A stretch of 64,000 nt of DNA. Source: Candidatus Bathyarchaeota archaeon. GTDB taxonomy: Archaea > Thermoproteota > Bathyarchaeia > Bathyarchaeales > SOJC01. Below are positions 51,287 through 61,789 of this stretch, piece after piece. Under the pieces are notes generated by a model. It worked only from the letters and a program-made list of their open reading frames with translations. It searched no databases and was not told where the DNA came from. The translations under genes and the position numbers were made by a program. Positions within the stretch are counted from its first letter, which is position 1. Every line of letters starts with the position of its first letter. Where the stretch lies: the NCBI GenBank assembly GCA_020354575.1, contig CP070649.1:745775-809774 (forward strand). The letters run 5' to 3'.

Positions 51287-54200
51287 ATGTCTGAAATCAC
51301 GCAGGATGAGCTTCTGCTTCTTCAAAAATCTTTCTTCAGGGAGAAAGGATTAGTTAGACAACACCTGGATTCTTATAACGAATTCATAGATCATGGTTTG
51401 CAACAAATAATAGATGAAACGGGTGCAATCAATATCGAAATCCCTGAAAATCCCTACAAAATAAAGCTTGGTCAGGCGTGGATAATTGATCCACAGAGTC
51501 GAATCAGTGGCCCTTATGTGACAGAGGTTGATGGAACAAAACACGAAATGTTCCCAATGGAAGCAAGATTCCGAAATCTCTCTTATATTGCTCCCATAGC
51601 TGTTGAAATGACTCCCATAATTGATGGAAGAGAGATGGATACAGAACTCGTATTAATTGGCGATATTCCAGTTATGCTTAAATCAAAGTTATGTGTTCTC
51701 TCGCAACTACAACCTGAGGAGTTGGTCCTCTACAGTGAAGACCCAAACGATCCCGGTGGCTACTTCATTATCAATGGTTCGGAACGTGTAACGGTCGCCC
51801 TTGAAGATCTGGCCCCAAATAGAATACTTGTGGATATTGATACAAGAGGAGCCCATCCTGTATATCAAGCAAAAATCTTCTCAACAACTGTTGGGTTTAG
51901 AGCGAGAATAGAATTACGCCTTAAATCAGATGGAACTATTTATGTAACTATCCCTGGTGTCCCATCAGAAATTCCCTTCATAATTGTGATGAGAGCTCTT
52001 GGACTGGAATCCGATAAAGAAATCGCTGAAGCCGTCTCACCTGACCCACTTATGCAAGATTTACTTGAACCCTCATTTGAGAAAGCTCTAGGGGCAGAAA
52101 GTATTAACGAAGCTCTTGAATATATTGGAAACCGCGTTGCGCATGGACAAGTTTTAGAATATCGTCTTCAAAGAGCTCAAACCATTTTGGATAAAAACTT
52201 TCTCCCTCACTTAGAACGCTCTCCTGAAAAACGTAAAGATAAAGCCATTTTTCTTGGAGAGATGACTTCTCGAATCATTGAGCTCAAGCTTCGAAAACGA
52301 GTGCCAGATGATAAGGACCACTTCAAGAATAAGAGACTTAAACTGGCAGGCCCTCTTTTAGCAGATCTTTTCCGTGTTGCATTTAGAAATTTATGTAGAG
52401 ATATAAAGTACCAACTAGAGAGAATGGGCTTTAAACGACAAATGATTACTGTGTCAGCAGCTGTTCGTCCTGGAATAATCTCAGAGCGTCTTCAACATGC
52501 TTTAGCAACGGGCAATTGGGGTAGAGGAAGAGTAGGTATTACTCAGCTTCTAGACCGGACCAATGTTGTTTCAACCCTCAGCCACCTGCGTAGACTGCAA
52601 TCTCCTCTTAGTCGTAGTCAACCAAACTTTGAAGCACGCGATTTACATCCGACCCATTGGGGACGTCTATGTCCGAACGAAACACCTGAAGGTTCTAATT
52701 GTGGATTAGTGAAAAATCTTGCTCTTTCAGCATGTATATCTGTAGCTGTGGGCGTTGAAAAGGTGAGAAATATAATTTACGCTATGGGCGTTGCACCTGC
52801 TCAAGAGGCAAATCGAGAACTTCGTCTTTCAGGAGCGAAGATTTTCATTAATGGTTCCATTATGGGATATCATCCTTATCCCCCAGAATTTGTCGCTGAG
52901 CTAAGAAACAAGCGGAGAGAAGGTGATATTTCCTCAGAGATTAACATTGCTCATTTTAAAACTACTGGTGGAAGAGCGGAGATTTACATTAATTGCGATG
53001 AAGGCCGAGTTCGACGTCCTCTCATTTTAATTGAGAATGCTGTTTCCAAGCTTCAGCCTGAGGGCATTGACAAGATTCGCTCAGGAGAATGGTCCTGGGA
53101 AGATCTTATCAAGAATATGATCATCGAATATATTGATGCGGAAGAAGAAGAGAATATATACGTGGCTTTAAGCTTGGACGAGATATCGACTAAACACACC
53201 CACGCAGAACTATCAACCTATTCAATCCTTGGTATATGCGCTTCTTTAATACCGTACCCAGAACATAACCAGTCACCTCGAAACTCCTACGAAGCTGCCA
53301 TGGCAAAACAAGCTCTCGGCGTTTACGCAACTAATTTCATCTATCGAGTCGACTCTCGTTCTCACGTTTTACATTATCCCCAAACTCCATTAGTCAAGAC
53401 AAAACCTATGGAGATTCTGGGCTATAATGAAAGACCTTCGGGGCAGAACTGTGTAGTTGCAGTTATATCTTTCGAGGGGTACAATATGGAAGATGCGCTT
53501 ATCTTCAATAAAGCTTCAATAGAACGAGGTTTAAGCAGATCTACATTTTATAGGATTTACGAGGCTGAATGCCGTCAATATCTAGGAGGCCTAAAAGATC
53601 GCTTTGTAATCCCTGAAGCAGGTATAAGAGGTTTTAGAGGTGAACGCTACTATCGTTTGCTTGAACCTGATGGAATCGTGAGTCTTGAAGCAAACACAAT
53701 TGGAGGAGACGTTCTTATAGGAAGGACAAGCCCTCCTCGATTCCTCGAGGAGTATAAAGAATTTGAGGTTAAAGGCCCATCAATGCGTGATACTTCTGTA
53801 GATGTAAGACAATCAGAAACTGGCATTGTTGACGATGTGTTTATTACAGAATCTAGCGAAGGGAGCAAATTAGTAAAGGTTAGGGTACGAGATCAACGCA
53901 TTCCCGAACTTGGCGATAAATTCGCTTCGCGCCACGGACAGAAAGGAGTTATTGGAATGATAATACCGCAAGAAGACCTACCCTTCACTGAATCAGGTAT
54001 CGTTCCAGACATAATAATCAACCCACATGCAATACCCTCTCGGATGACCATAGGCCAATTTCTCGAATCTATGGCAGGAAAGATGGCTGCGGCTCGTGGC
54101 CGACCTGCTGATGGTACGCCCTTCATAAATGAAGAATCCGGTGACATCAAGCGGACACTGATTGATTGCGGTTATAGTCACACAGGTCGAGAAGTTTTTT

Positions 54201-54649
54201 ATAGTGGCATTACAGGTGAAAAGTTCTTTGCTGATATTTTTGTAGGAGTTGTTTACTATCAGAAACTTCACCACATGGTTTCTGACAAGATTCATGCTAG
54301 AGCACGTGGACAAGTTCAGATGCTAACAAGACAACCAACTGAAGGTCGAGCCCGAGGTGGTGGATTAAGGTTTGGCGAAATGGAGCGAGACTGCCTAATT
54401 GGTCATGGCGCAGCGATGCTTCTACGAGATCGGCTCCTCGAGGAGTCAGATAAGTACCTTCTCTATATTTGCGAGAACTGTGGCTATATAGCCTATTATG
54501 ACATAAAACAGAGGACGTACGTTTGCCGTATATGCGAAGAAGATGCGCAAATCACACCTGTAGTTATTTCGTATGCATTTAAGCTTCTGCTACAAGAACT
54601 TATGAGCCTATGCGTTGCACCTCGCTTGGAATTAAAGGAGCGTGCATAA
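51287..54649 (+). CDS. rpoB: DNA-directed RNA polymerase subunit B (unsplit)
   Basis: Second-largest RNA polymerase subunit, 1120 residues, not divided into B' and B'' as in several euryarchaea. The order is protrusion, lobe, fork, hybrid-binding and wall regions, for example GYFIINGSERV, RPTHWGRLCPNETPEGSNCG, GYNMEDALIFNKAS, and the C-terminal clamp with GEMERDCLIGHGAA. The zinc ribbon (CENCGYIAYY...YVCRIC) is near the end. ATG 51287 begins about 180 nt after a TATA-like element. It is co-transcribed with rpoA, starting 2 bp after its stop. Confidence 0.98.
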   Translation: MSEITQDELLLLQKSFFREKGLVRQHLDSYNEFIDHGLQQIIDETGAINIEIPENPYKIKLGQAWIIDPQSRISGPYVTEVDGTKHEMFPMEARFRNLSYIAPIAVEMTPIIDGREMDTELVLIGDIPVMLKSKLCVLSQLQPEELVLYSEDPNDPGGYFIINGSERVTVALEDLAPNRILVDIDTRGAHPVYQAKIFSTTVGFRARIELRLKSDGTIYVTIPGVPSEIPFIIVMRALGLESDKEIAEAVSPDPLMQDLLEPSFEKALGAESINEALEYIGNRVAHGQVLEYRLQRAQTILDKNFLPHLERSPEKRKDKAIFLGEMTSRIIELKLRKRVPDDKDHFKNKRLKLAGPLLADLFRVAFRNLCRDIKYQLERMGFKRQMITVSAAVRPGIISERLQHALATGNWGRGRVGITQLLDRTNVVSTLSHLRRLQSPLSRSQPNFEARDLHPTHWGRLCPNETPEGSNCGLVKNLALSACISVAVGVEKVRNIIYAMGVAPAQEANRELRLSGAKIFINGSIMGYHPYPPEFVAELRNKRREGDISSEINIAHFKTTGGRAEIYINCDEGRVRRPLILIENAVSKLQPEGIDKIRSGEWSWEDLIKNMIIEYIDAEEEENIYVALSLDEISTKHTHAELSTYSILGICASLIPYPEHNQSPRNSYEAAMAKQALGVYATNFIYRVDSRSHVLHYPQTPLVKTKPMEILGYNERPSGQNCVVAVISFEGYNMEDALIFNKASIERGLSRSTFYRIYEAECRQYLGGLKDRFVIPEAGIRGFRGERYYRLLEPDGIVSLEANTIGGDVLIGRTSPPRFLEEYKEFEVKGPSMRDTSVDVRQSETGIVDDVFITESSEGSKLVKVRVRDQRIPELGDKFASRHGQKGVIGMIIPQEDLPFTESGIVPDIIINPHAIPSRMTIGQFLESMAGKMAAARGRPADGTPFINEESGDIKRTLIDCGYSHTGREVFYSGITGEKFFADIFVGVVYYQKLHHMVSDKIHARARGQVQMLTRQPTEGRARGGGLRFGEMERDCLIGHGAAMLLRDRLLEESDKYLLYICENCGYIAYYDIKQRTYVCRICEEDAQITPVVISYAFKLLLQELMSLCVAPRLELKERA

Positions 54650-54650
54650 A

Positions 54651-57600
54651 TTGGCAGTTGAAGCAGTTTCTCATAAAGTAATAAATGAACTTCGATTTGG
54701 CCTATTCTCACCACAGAAATTAAGAAGACTTTCTGTCGTCGAAATACAAACCGCAGACACCTACGATGAAGATGGCGCTCCTATTACTTCAGGATTAATG
54801 GATGGCAGATTGGGTACTCTTGAACCTAGACAAAGATGCAAAACATGTGGTAATACCGCTATCCGATGTCCTGGTCATTTTGGCCATGTTGAGCTTGCAG
54901 TTCCTATTGTTCACATAGAATTCACAAAAATCGTTCACAATCTTTTAAATGCTACATGTAGAAACTGTGGACGAATAACACTACCGGAAGATCAAATTAA
55001 GATAATTAGAAAAAGAATTCAACGTGCTCAGAAGCTCTTAGGTGAGGTTCCTGAAAGAATCTATAAGAAAGTCATAAAAGATGCAAAATCAAAAGAGTGC
55101 TCTCATTGTGGAACACCTCAATATAAGATTGTTTTTGAAAAGCCAACGCGTTTTCGAGAAGAAATAGCCGAAGGAGGTTCGCACCAACTTACTCCAAGCA
55201 TGGTTCGTGAGAGACTCGAAAGAATAGCGGATGAAGATTTAGAGCTATTTGGCATCAATCCCAGAATTGCTAGACCCGAATGGATGGTTCTTCAGGTCCT
55301 CCCGGTTCCACCTGTCTATGTCCGACCTTCGATTACTCTAGAATCTGGAATCCGTTCTGAAGACGATCTCACACATAAGCTTGTTGATATCATCCGAATT
55401 AATCAGCGGCTAAAAGAAAATATGGAAGCAGGAGCACCTACATTAATTATCCAAGATCTCTCAGAATTGCTACAATATCATGTAACCACATATTTTAACA
55501 ATGAAGCATCTGGAATTCCTCCAGCTAGGCATCGTTCTGGAAGAGCATTAAAAACTCTATCTCAGCGTCTCAAAGGGAAGGAAGGGCGTTTCAGAAGTAA
55601 TCTTTCCGGGAAACGAGTGGATTTTTCTGCAAGAACAGTCATTTCTCCAGACCCGAATGTGGATATTAGCGAAGTAGGAGTTCCGCTAAATATTGCCATG
55701 AAACTTTCAATCCCAGAAAAAGTAACTGAGTGGAACTTGGAGGAGATGCATACATTTGTCGAGAATGGCCCCTATGAATACCCCGGAGCCCTTTATGTAG
55801 TAAGACCTGATGGCAAGCGAATTCGCCTAGAATTTGTGGTGGATCGAGAAAAAGTCGCTGAAGCAATTGAACCAGGATATATCGTAGAGCGCCACCTCAA
55901 AAATGGCGATATAGCAATCTTCAATCGTCAACCATCTCTTCACAGAATGTCAATTATGGCGCACTATGTGAAGGTTTTACCATATAAAACATTTCGTTTG
56001 CATCTTTGTGTTTGTCCACCTTACAACGCTGACTTTGATGGAGATGAAATGAACCTCCATATACCCCAAAGCGAAGAAGCGCAGACAGAAGCGCTTCTAC
56101 TGATGCAAGTCCAAGACCAAATCCTCTCCCCTCGATTCGGAGGACCTATAATCGGTGCCATTCGAGATTTCATAACCTCCGCATATCTCCTCACCAAAAA
56201 ATCAACTGTTCTAACAAAAGAGGAAGTTTGCAGATTGCTAACAGCTGCGGGTTACGAAGGACCCTTACCAAACCCAACTGTTAGAAAACCAAAGCCCATG
56301 TGGACAGGAAAACAGCTCTTTAGTCTCTTTCTACCCAAGGATTTTAACTATTCATTAAAGGCTACTATTTGTCAAAGCTGCGTAAAATGCGAAGAAGAGA
56401 ATTGCCCTCATGACTCCTTTGTCGTTATTAAAAATGGCATCTTAAAATCAGGCATAATTGACAGACGTTCCATAGGCGCAGAACAGTCCGAAAGCATTCT
56501 TCATAGGATTATAAAAGACTATGGCGCTAAACGGGGGCGAGAATTTCTAAATCAAATTTGCCAATTCTTAAAGCTCTTCATGTCCATTCGTGGTTTTACA
56601 TATTCTTTTGATGAGTTGGAATTATCAAAAAAAGCACAGAGTAAGATTGCTAAAACCTTGGGAAAATATGAGAAGAATGTGCAAGAGCTTATTGCAGCGT
56701 ATAGAAAAGGGACTCTTCAAAGACTTCCAGGCCAGTCTATTCAAGATTCATTTGAAATTTATGTCATGAATGAGCTTGCAAAAGCAAGAGATGACGCAGG
56801 AAAAATCGCTGACGAGGATTTCACACTCGAAAATGCAGGCATAATTATGACAAGAACAGGAGCACGAGGTTCTAACCTCAACATCGGTCAAATGACAGCT
56901 TCTGTCGGGCAACAATCTGTCCGAGGAAAGCGGATAATGCGTGGCTATGTGCAGCGAGCATTGCCTCATTTTGAACCAGGCGATCCTTCTCCCAAAGCGA
57001 GAGGTTTCGTTTATTCTTCTTATCAATCGGGGTTGGATCCAGTGGAATTCTTCTTTCACGCCATGGGTGGTCGTGAAGGTCTAGTTGATACAGCTGTACG
57101 AACACAGCAAAGTGGCTATATGCAGCGGCGATTGATAAATGCACTTGAACATCTGCGAGTGGAGTACGACGGAACAGTTCGCAATTCGGTGGGTGAAATT
57201 GTACAATTCCGCTACGGGGAAGATGGAGTAGACCCCGCAAAAAGTGATCATGGGAAAGCCGTGAATGTTGGTAGATTAGTTAACCAAGTTACTATTATGA
57301 TGGGAACTGGCAGGGCAGCTTCTGAAAAATACATCAATGAGAAATTAAAGGATGCTCAGCGTCAACTTACCCCAATATTAATTGATGAATTGAGGAGAGA
57401 AATAAAGAAAGCAAAACTAAGCAGGAAAGCCGTTGATCATACAATTGAGTTAACTTTGAACCATTACAAACATGCCCTAGTCGAGCCCGGAGAGGCTGTT
57501 GGTATAGTTGCAGCGCAATCCATAGGAGAACCTGGTACGCAAATGACGTTGCGTACTTTTCACTATGCAGGTGTGAGAGAGCAGAATGTTACATTGGGTT

Positions 57601-58475
57601 TGCCACGACTAATCGAGATCGTAGACGCTAGACGAGTTCCATCTACACCAATTATGTCAATTTATCTTGATAGCAAACACCGAAAGAGTAAGGAGAAGGC
57701 TACCGAGGTAGCTCGTAACATTATCTGCACGACTGTTGGAGACATCGCAAAAGCCATTTATGATGACCCGAAGAACGGAGAAATCGTTGTAGACTTGAAT
57801 CGAAATTTAATGGAGAATAGAGGGATTCAAATTAGTGAAGTGAAAAGCGAGTTGGCGCTTCCAGGATGCACTATCCGATCTAGAGGGAAGAAAATTTATG
57901 TTAAGCCAAAGAAGCCTGAGGACCGCAAAAAGCTGTTAGGTAAAGTCATCTCCCATCATTTAAGGGGAATTCTAGGTATTAGCCGTGTTTTGGTCGCGGA
58001 AGAAAAGGGAGAATGGGTTATTAGAACTGATGGGTCAAATCTGCCAAATGCCTTTGATGTTTCTGGCATTGATCCAACTCGTACTGCGACTAACCATGTG
58101 CATGAAATTGCGAAAACCTTGGGTATAGAGGCGGCTCGGAATTCGCTTGTCAAAGAAGCCCTTGGTGTTCTGGAAGAGCAAGGCCTGGATGTTGACATTC
58201 GTCATATCATGCTGGTTTCAGATATTATGACTGCTAGAGGCGAAGTTCGGCAAATCGGTCGACACGGCATTAGCGGAGCTAAATCTAGTGTTTTAGCTCG
58301 TGCTGCGTTTGAAATTACGGTTCCCAATATTGTTGCTGCTGCAATTAAAGGTGAGGCAGATCCATTGCAAGGCGTAACCGAAAATGTTATAGTGGGGCAA
58401 TCCATACCCATTGGCACCGGACTTGTGAACCTATATATGTCTACATTGAGAGAAAGGCGGAAGAAACGCAAATGA
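54651..58475 (+). CDS. rpoA: DNA-directed RNA polymerase subunit A, A' and A'' fused
   Basis: Largest RNA polymerase subunit as one chain of 1274 residues. Most euryarchaea and crenarchaea carry it as two genes, A' and A''. The N-terminal zinc sites (RCKTCGNTAIRCPGHFGH), the catalytic NADFDGDEMNLH and the bridge helix are followed without a break by the A'' region (VGIVAAQSIGEPGTQMTLRTFHYAG) and the C-terminal jaw. TTG 54651 is the better start: AAGGAGC lies about 11 nt upstream, whereas GTG 54642 overlaps rpoB and is too close. Its last codons overlap the L30e start (ATGA). Confidence 0.97.
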   Translation: MAVEAVSHKVINELRFGLFSPQKLRRLSVVEIQTADTYDEDGAPITSGLMDGRLGTLEPRQRCKTCGNTAIRCPGHFGHVELAVPIVHIEFTKIVHNLLNATCRNCGRITLPEDQIKIIRKRIQRAQKLLGEVPERIYKKVIKDAKSKECSHCGTPQYKIVFEKPTRFREEIAEGGSHQLTPSMVRERLERIADEDLELFGINPRIARPEWMVLQVLPVPPVYVRPSITLESGIRSEDDLTHKLVDIIRINQRLKENMEAGAPTLIIQDLSELLQYHVTTYFNNEASGIPPARHRSGRALKTLSQRLKGKEGRFRSNLSGKRVDFSARTVISPDPNVDISEVGVPLNIAMKLSIPEKVTEWNLEEMHTFVENGPYEYPGALYVVRPDGKRIRLEFVVDREKVAEAIEPGYIVERHLKNGDIAIFNRQPSLHRMSIMAHYVKVLPYKTFRLHLCVCPPYNADFDGDEMNLHIPQSEEAQTEALLLMQVQDQILSPRFGGPIIGAIRDFITSAYLLTKKSTVLTKEEVCRLLTAAGYEGPLPNPTVRKPKPMWTGKQLFSLFLPKDFNYSLKATICQSCVKCEEENCPHDSFVVIKNGILKSGIIDRRSIGAEQSESILHRIIKDYGAKRGREFLNQICQFLKLFMSIRGFTYSFDELELSKKAQSKIAKTLGKYEKNVQELIAAYRKGTLQRLPGQSIQDSFEIYVMNELAKARDDAGKIADEDFTLENAGIIMTRTGARGSNLNIGQMTASVGQQSVRGKRIMRGYVQRALPHFEPGDPSPKARGFVYSSYQSGLDPVEFFFHAMGGREGLVDTAVRTQQSGYMQRRLINALEHLRVEYDGTVRNSVGEIVQFRYGEDGVDPAKSDHGKAVNVGRLVNQVTIMMGTGRAASEKYINEKLKDAQRQLTPILIDELRREIKKAKLSRKAVDHTIELTLNHYKHALVEPGEAVGIVAAQSIGEPGTQMTLRTFHYAGVREQNVTLGLPRLIEIVDARRVPSTPIMSIYLDSKHRKSKEKATEVARNIICTTVGDIAKAIYDDPKNGEIVVDLNRNLMENRGIQISEVKSELALPGCTIRSRGKKIYVKPKKPEDRKKLLGKVISHHLRGILGISRVLVAEEKGEWVIRTDGSNLPNAFDVSGIDPTRTATNHVHEIAKTLGIEAARNSLVKEALGVLEEQGLDVDIRHIMLVSDIMTARGEVRQIGRHGISGAKSSVLARAAFEITVPNIVAAAIKGEADPLQGVTENVIVGQSIPIGTGLVNLYMSTLRERRKKRK

Positions 58476-58813
58476 TTGACGTGGACAGGGCTATTTCAAA
58501 TGCAGTTAAAACAGGCAAGGTAGCTTTTGGCCTGAGCGAGGCTATGAGAAGTGCCAAAAATGGCAAAGCACGTATGATAGTCTTGGCTTCTTATCTTCCT
58601 TCGAGAATACGTGAAAATCTTGAATATTATACGAAATTATCTCAAACTCCCCTATTTGTGTATAAAGGCAGGAACGTTGATTTAGGCATGATCTGTAAAA
58701 AACGGTTTGCCGTTGCAGCGTTGACCGTAAAGGAATTTGGTGATTCTGATATGCAAAAATTAATTGAGAAGCCCAGAGAACTAGCAACTTCGCAGGAGGA
58801 GACTGATCTCTAA
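58472..58813 (+). CDS. rpl30e: Ribosomal protein L30e-like protein
   Basis: Ribosomal protein of the L7Ae/L30e fold, 113 residues. It has the family pattern (MIDVDRAISNAVKTGKV, MIVLASYLPSRIRENLEYY, VYKGRNVDLG). The gene occupies its standard archaeal position between rpoA and nusA, with ATGA overlap upstream and no gap downstream. A C-terminal tail (PRELATSQEETDL) extends about ten residues beyond the core. Confidence 0.93.
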   Translation: MIDVDRAISNAVKTGKVAFGLSEAMRSAKNGKARMIVLASYLPSRIRENLEYYTKLSQTPLFVYKGRNVDLGMICKKRFAVAALTVKEFGDSDMQKLIEKPRELATSQEETDL

Positions 58814-59251
58814 ATGACAAGCGGAATCAAATTGACTAGCAAAGAAATGCGATATATTGCCCTATTTGAGAGCATTACTGGAGCTGCGGTCAAGGATTGC
58901 ATTCTTGACGAAAGTGGAAATCGAGCCATCTTCATTGTTAAAGAAGGTGACATAGGTATGGCTATAGGAAAAGGTGGCAAGAACATTCATCTTCTTGAAC
59001 GAATGACAAATAAAAAACACGAGATTGTCGAATACTCTGATGATCCTAACCAATTCATTAAAAACGCACTGAAACCAGCTCATGTAACCGAGATTAGGAT
59101 AACAGAGAAACCTGATGGAAAATCCATTGCTGTTGTCGCAGTTAACCCCCGAGATAAAGGCGTAGCCATTGGCAAAAATGGCAGAAATGCTGAACGCATA
59201 CGCTTCTTAGCCAAAAGGTACTTCCAAATTCAGAATGTTTCAATAATGTAG
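58814..59251 (+). CDS. nusA: NusA-like transcription factor (two KH domains)
   Basis: Archaeal NusA-like protein, 145 residues, made only of the two KH RNA-binding domains. KH1 includes GDIGMAIGKGGKNIHLLE and KH2 DKGVAIGKNGRNAERIRF. It lacks the N-terminal and S1 domains of bacterial NusA, as expected. The ATG follows the L30e stop directly. In many archaea rps12 and rps7 come next; here the operon ends and an Hdr operon converges from the other strand. Confidence 0.94.
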   Translation: MTSGIKLTSKEMRYIALFESITGAAVKDCILDESGNRAIFIVKEGDIGMAIGKGGKNIHLLERMTNKKHEIVEYSDDPNQFIKNALKPAHVTEIRITEKPDGKSIAVVAVNPRDKGVAIGKNGRNAERIRFLAKRYFQIQNVSIM

Positions 59252-59352
59252 TTCCTCAAAGAGGAAATTGCAGAAGGCATTTGATATCAAAGCCCTAATC
59301 TACAGGTGCTTACATATACAAGCAAATTATAATTGTCTGTGAATATCTATGG

Positions 59353-61788
59353 TTATTTGCTCTTTCGTTGCTTCTTAGCCAACATTTTTTCCAAAATTGG
59401 CTTCAGCATCGCATTCTCTCTCTTAATGGTCTCAGGTCCTAGCTCTTTAAGTTGTATTCCCATCTCTTTCATCAATTCTGCGAATTTTAATCCTTCAGCA
59501 GCTGAAACATACTCCACCCGAAACCGTTGAGGGCTCAATCCAAGCTTTTGTAGCATCGGAGCTAAGGCATCCATGCGTGCCTTCATTCTGGCATTACCAC
59601 TAATATAATGACAATCGTAAGGAAGATGGCAAGCACCGATCAGCACCATACCGGCTCCGAGCTTAAATGCCTCTAATACAAAATCTCTATCCACGCGACC
59701 TGAACACATCACTCGGATGGGTCTAATTAGAGGAGGATACTCAAAGCGACTCGTCCCAGCTAAATCTGCACCGGCATAACAGCACCAATTACATAAAATT
59801 CCCAGGATTTTACCTTCCGGATTATCTTTTAAAGCAGTTTTTATCTGGGCAGAAATTTGTTCATCGGTAAAATGATTCTGTATGATAGCATCAGCTGGGC
59901 ATTCAGCCACGCAAGTGCCGCAACCATGGCACATGGCAGTGATAACCTCTGCAGGTTGATTTTCGGGGGCTTCTATAGAGCCATAAGGACACCGCTTAGC
60001 GCAAATACCGCATTTTACTTTTGTATTTCTGCATAATTCAGTATTCACTTCTGCAACAATAGGCTCAATTTTCCATTTTTTCTTCGAGAGAATCGTAGCA
60101 GCTCGTGCTGCTGCCCCACTTCCTTGGGAAACACTATATGGAATGTCCTTAGGTCCTTGACAGGCACCTGCCACAAACACGCCATCTACGGGCGTGTCAA
60201 TGGGTTTGAGTTTGGGGTGGCTCTCCATGAAGAAGCCATCCATTCCTCTCGAGATGTTCAAGATTCTCGCTACATTTCCTGCATCGGCTTTTGGAATGGC
60301 AGCAGTGCACAAGACGACCATTTCAACAGGAAGTTCAACAGGTTGGCTCAAAGTTGTATCTTCTGCTCGTATAACTAGGTTTTTGGTTTCGGGCGTTTCG
60401 ATCACGTGACTGGCTCTTCCTCGGATAAATGTGATTCCCAAATTTCGAGCTCTTCTATAGAATTCCTCGTATCCTTTGAAAGGGGTTCTCATGTCCATGT
60501 ACAAGATGTAAACTTCTACCTCATCTTTGTATTTCTCCTTGATTAGAATGGCGTTTTTAAGTGTGTACATGCAACAGAAACCTGAGCAGTACTCATATTT
60601 TTTTAGGTCTCGTGATCCTACGCATTGTATGAATGCTATGCTGTGAGGTTTTTTGCCGTCTGAGGCGCGGATTACTTTTCCCCCCGTTGGACCCGCTGCC
60701 AAGATAAGCCGTTCAAACTCTAATGCTGTTATAACATTGTCATATTTGCCATATCCATATAAGGGATTATCATAAGGCAAGTAGATGTCAAAACCGGTTG
60801 CTAATACTATGGCGCCTACCTCTAACTCAACTTCGTTGGGTTCTTGATCAAAATTTATGGCTTGTCTGGCTCCACAAGCGTCAACACATTTGTAGCACTC
60901 GATACAGTGGTCCAGATTGATAGTATATATTAGTGGAACAGCCTGCTCAAAGGGAACCGATATGGCTTTTCTGACGCCCATATTCATGTCCCATTCGTTG
61001 GGAAATTCAATTGGACAAACTTCTTTGCATTCGCCACATCCTGTACAATTATCCGCAATTATGTATCTAGGCTTCTTTTTGATTTTTACTTTGAAGTTGC
61101 CGACATAGCCTGAAACGCTGACAAGTTCTGCGTATGATAATATTTCTATGTTGGGATGACGTCCTACATCAACCATTTTGGGACCTTCGATGCAAATGCT
61201 GCAGTCCAGCGTTGGAAAGGTTTTATCAAGTTGGGCCATATGACCGCCTATGCTTTCAGTCTTTTCTAGCAAGAAAACTTTGAAGCCCATTTCCGCTAGG
61301 TCCAAGGCTGTATTAATTCCAGCTATACCTCCTCCAACCACGAGCGCTTTATTTGTGACTGGAACTTCGATTTCTTTAAGTGGTTGCAGTAACCTAGCTT
61401 TTGCAATGGCCATCCTCACGATTTCTTTAGCTTTATCTGTTGCTTCTTTGGGAGTGCTGGGATGGCACCACGAAGAGAATTCGCGGATATTGGCCATCTC
61501 AAAAAAGTATGGGTTCAAGTCCGCTTCAGCACAGGTTTTGCGGAAAGTTGGTTCATGCATGCGTGGTGAACATGCAGCGACGACAACTCGATTGAGCTTG
61601 TGCTCTTTGATGGCTTTTCTAATTTCATCTTGTCCAGGGTCAGCGCAAGTGTATCGATTGTCCTTTGTGTGAACTACATCTGGTAGCGTTTTTGCATATT
61701 CAGCTACTTCTTTTACGTCAATTACTCCTGCAATGTTAAGTCCACAGTGACAAATGAAAACTCCGATTCGTGGGATATCTTCAACCAT
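59353..61788 (-). CDS. hdrA: HdrA with C-terminal MvhD domain (heterodisulfide-reductase-type flavoprotein)
   Basis: Flavin- and iron-sulfur-containing electron-transfer subunit, 811 residues. In order: an N-terminal cysteine domain (GVFICHCGLNIAG), FAD-binding ALVVGGGIAGINTA (about 149-162), a CSICI-type cysteine site, ferredoxin clusters (CTGCGECKEVCP, CIECYKCVDACG, CHGCGTCVAECP) and a C-terminal MvhD domain (about 660-811; ILCNWCCYAGAD, IRVMCSGRVD, GACHLPYDCHY). MvhD is normally a separate hydrogenase-linked subunit that passes electrons to HdrA, so this chain fuses donor and bifurcating modules. ATG 61788 follows GAGGGG at the hdrB end. The physiological partners are unknown. Confidence 0.95.
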   Translation of the reverse strand: MVEDIPRIGVFICHCGLNIAGVIDVKEVAEYAKTLPDVVHTKDNRYTCADPGQDEIRKAIKEHKLNRVVVAACSPRMHEPTFRKTCAEADLNPYFFEMANIREFSSWCHPSTPKEATDKAKEIVRMAIAKARLLQPLKEIEVPVTNKALVVGGGIAGINTALDLAEMGFKVFLLEKTESIGGHMAQLDKTFPTLDCSICIEGPKMVDVGRHPNIEILSYAELVSVSGYVGNFKVKIKKKPRYIIADNCTGCGECKEVCPIEFPNEWDMNMGVRKAISVPFEQAVPLIYTINLDHCIECYKCVDACGARQAINFDQEPNEVELEVGAIVLATGFDIYLPYDNPLYGYGKYDNVITALEFERLILAAGPTGGKVIRASDGKKPHSIAFIQCVGSRDLKKYEYCSGFCCMYTLKNAILIKEKYKDEVEVYILYMDMRTPFKGYEEFYRRARNLGITFIRGRASHVIETPETKNLVIRAEDTTLSQPVELPVEMVVLCTAAIPKADAGNVARILNISRGMDGFFMESHPKLKPIDTPVDGVFVAGACQGPKDIPYSVSQGSGAAARAATILSKKKWKIEPIVAEVNTELCRNTKVKCGICAKRCPYGSIEAPENQPAEVITAMCHGCGTCVAECPADAIIQNHFTDEQISAQIKTALKDNPEGKILGILCNWCCYAGADLAGTSRFEYPPLIRPIRVMCSGRVDRDFVLEAFKLGAGMVLIGACHLPYDCHYISGNARMKARMDALAPMLQKLGLSPQRFRVEYVSAAEGLKFAELMKEMGIQLKELGPETIKRENAMLKPILEKMLAKKQRKSK

Positions 61789-61789
61789 T

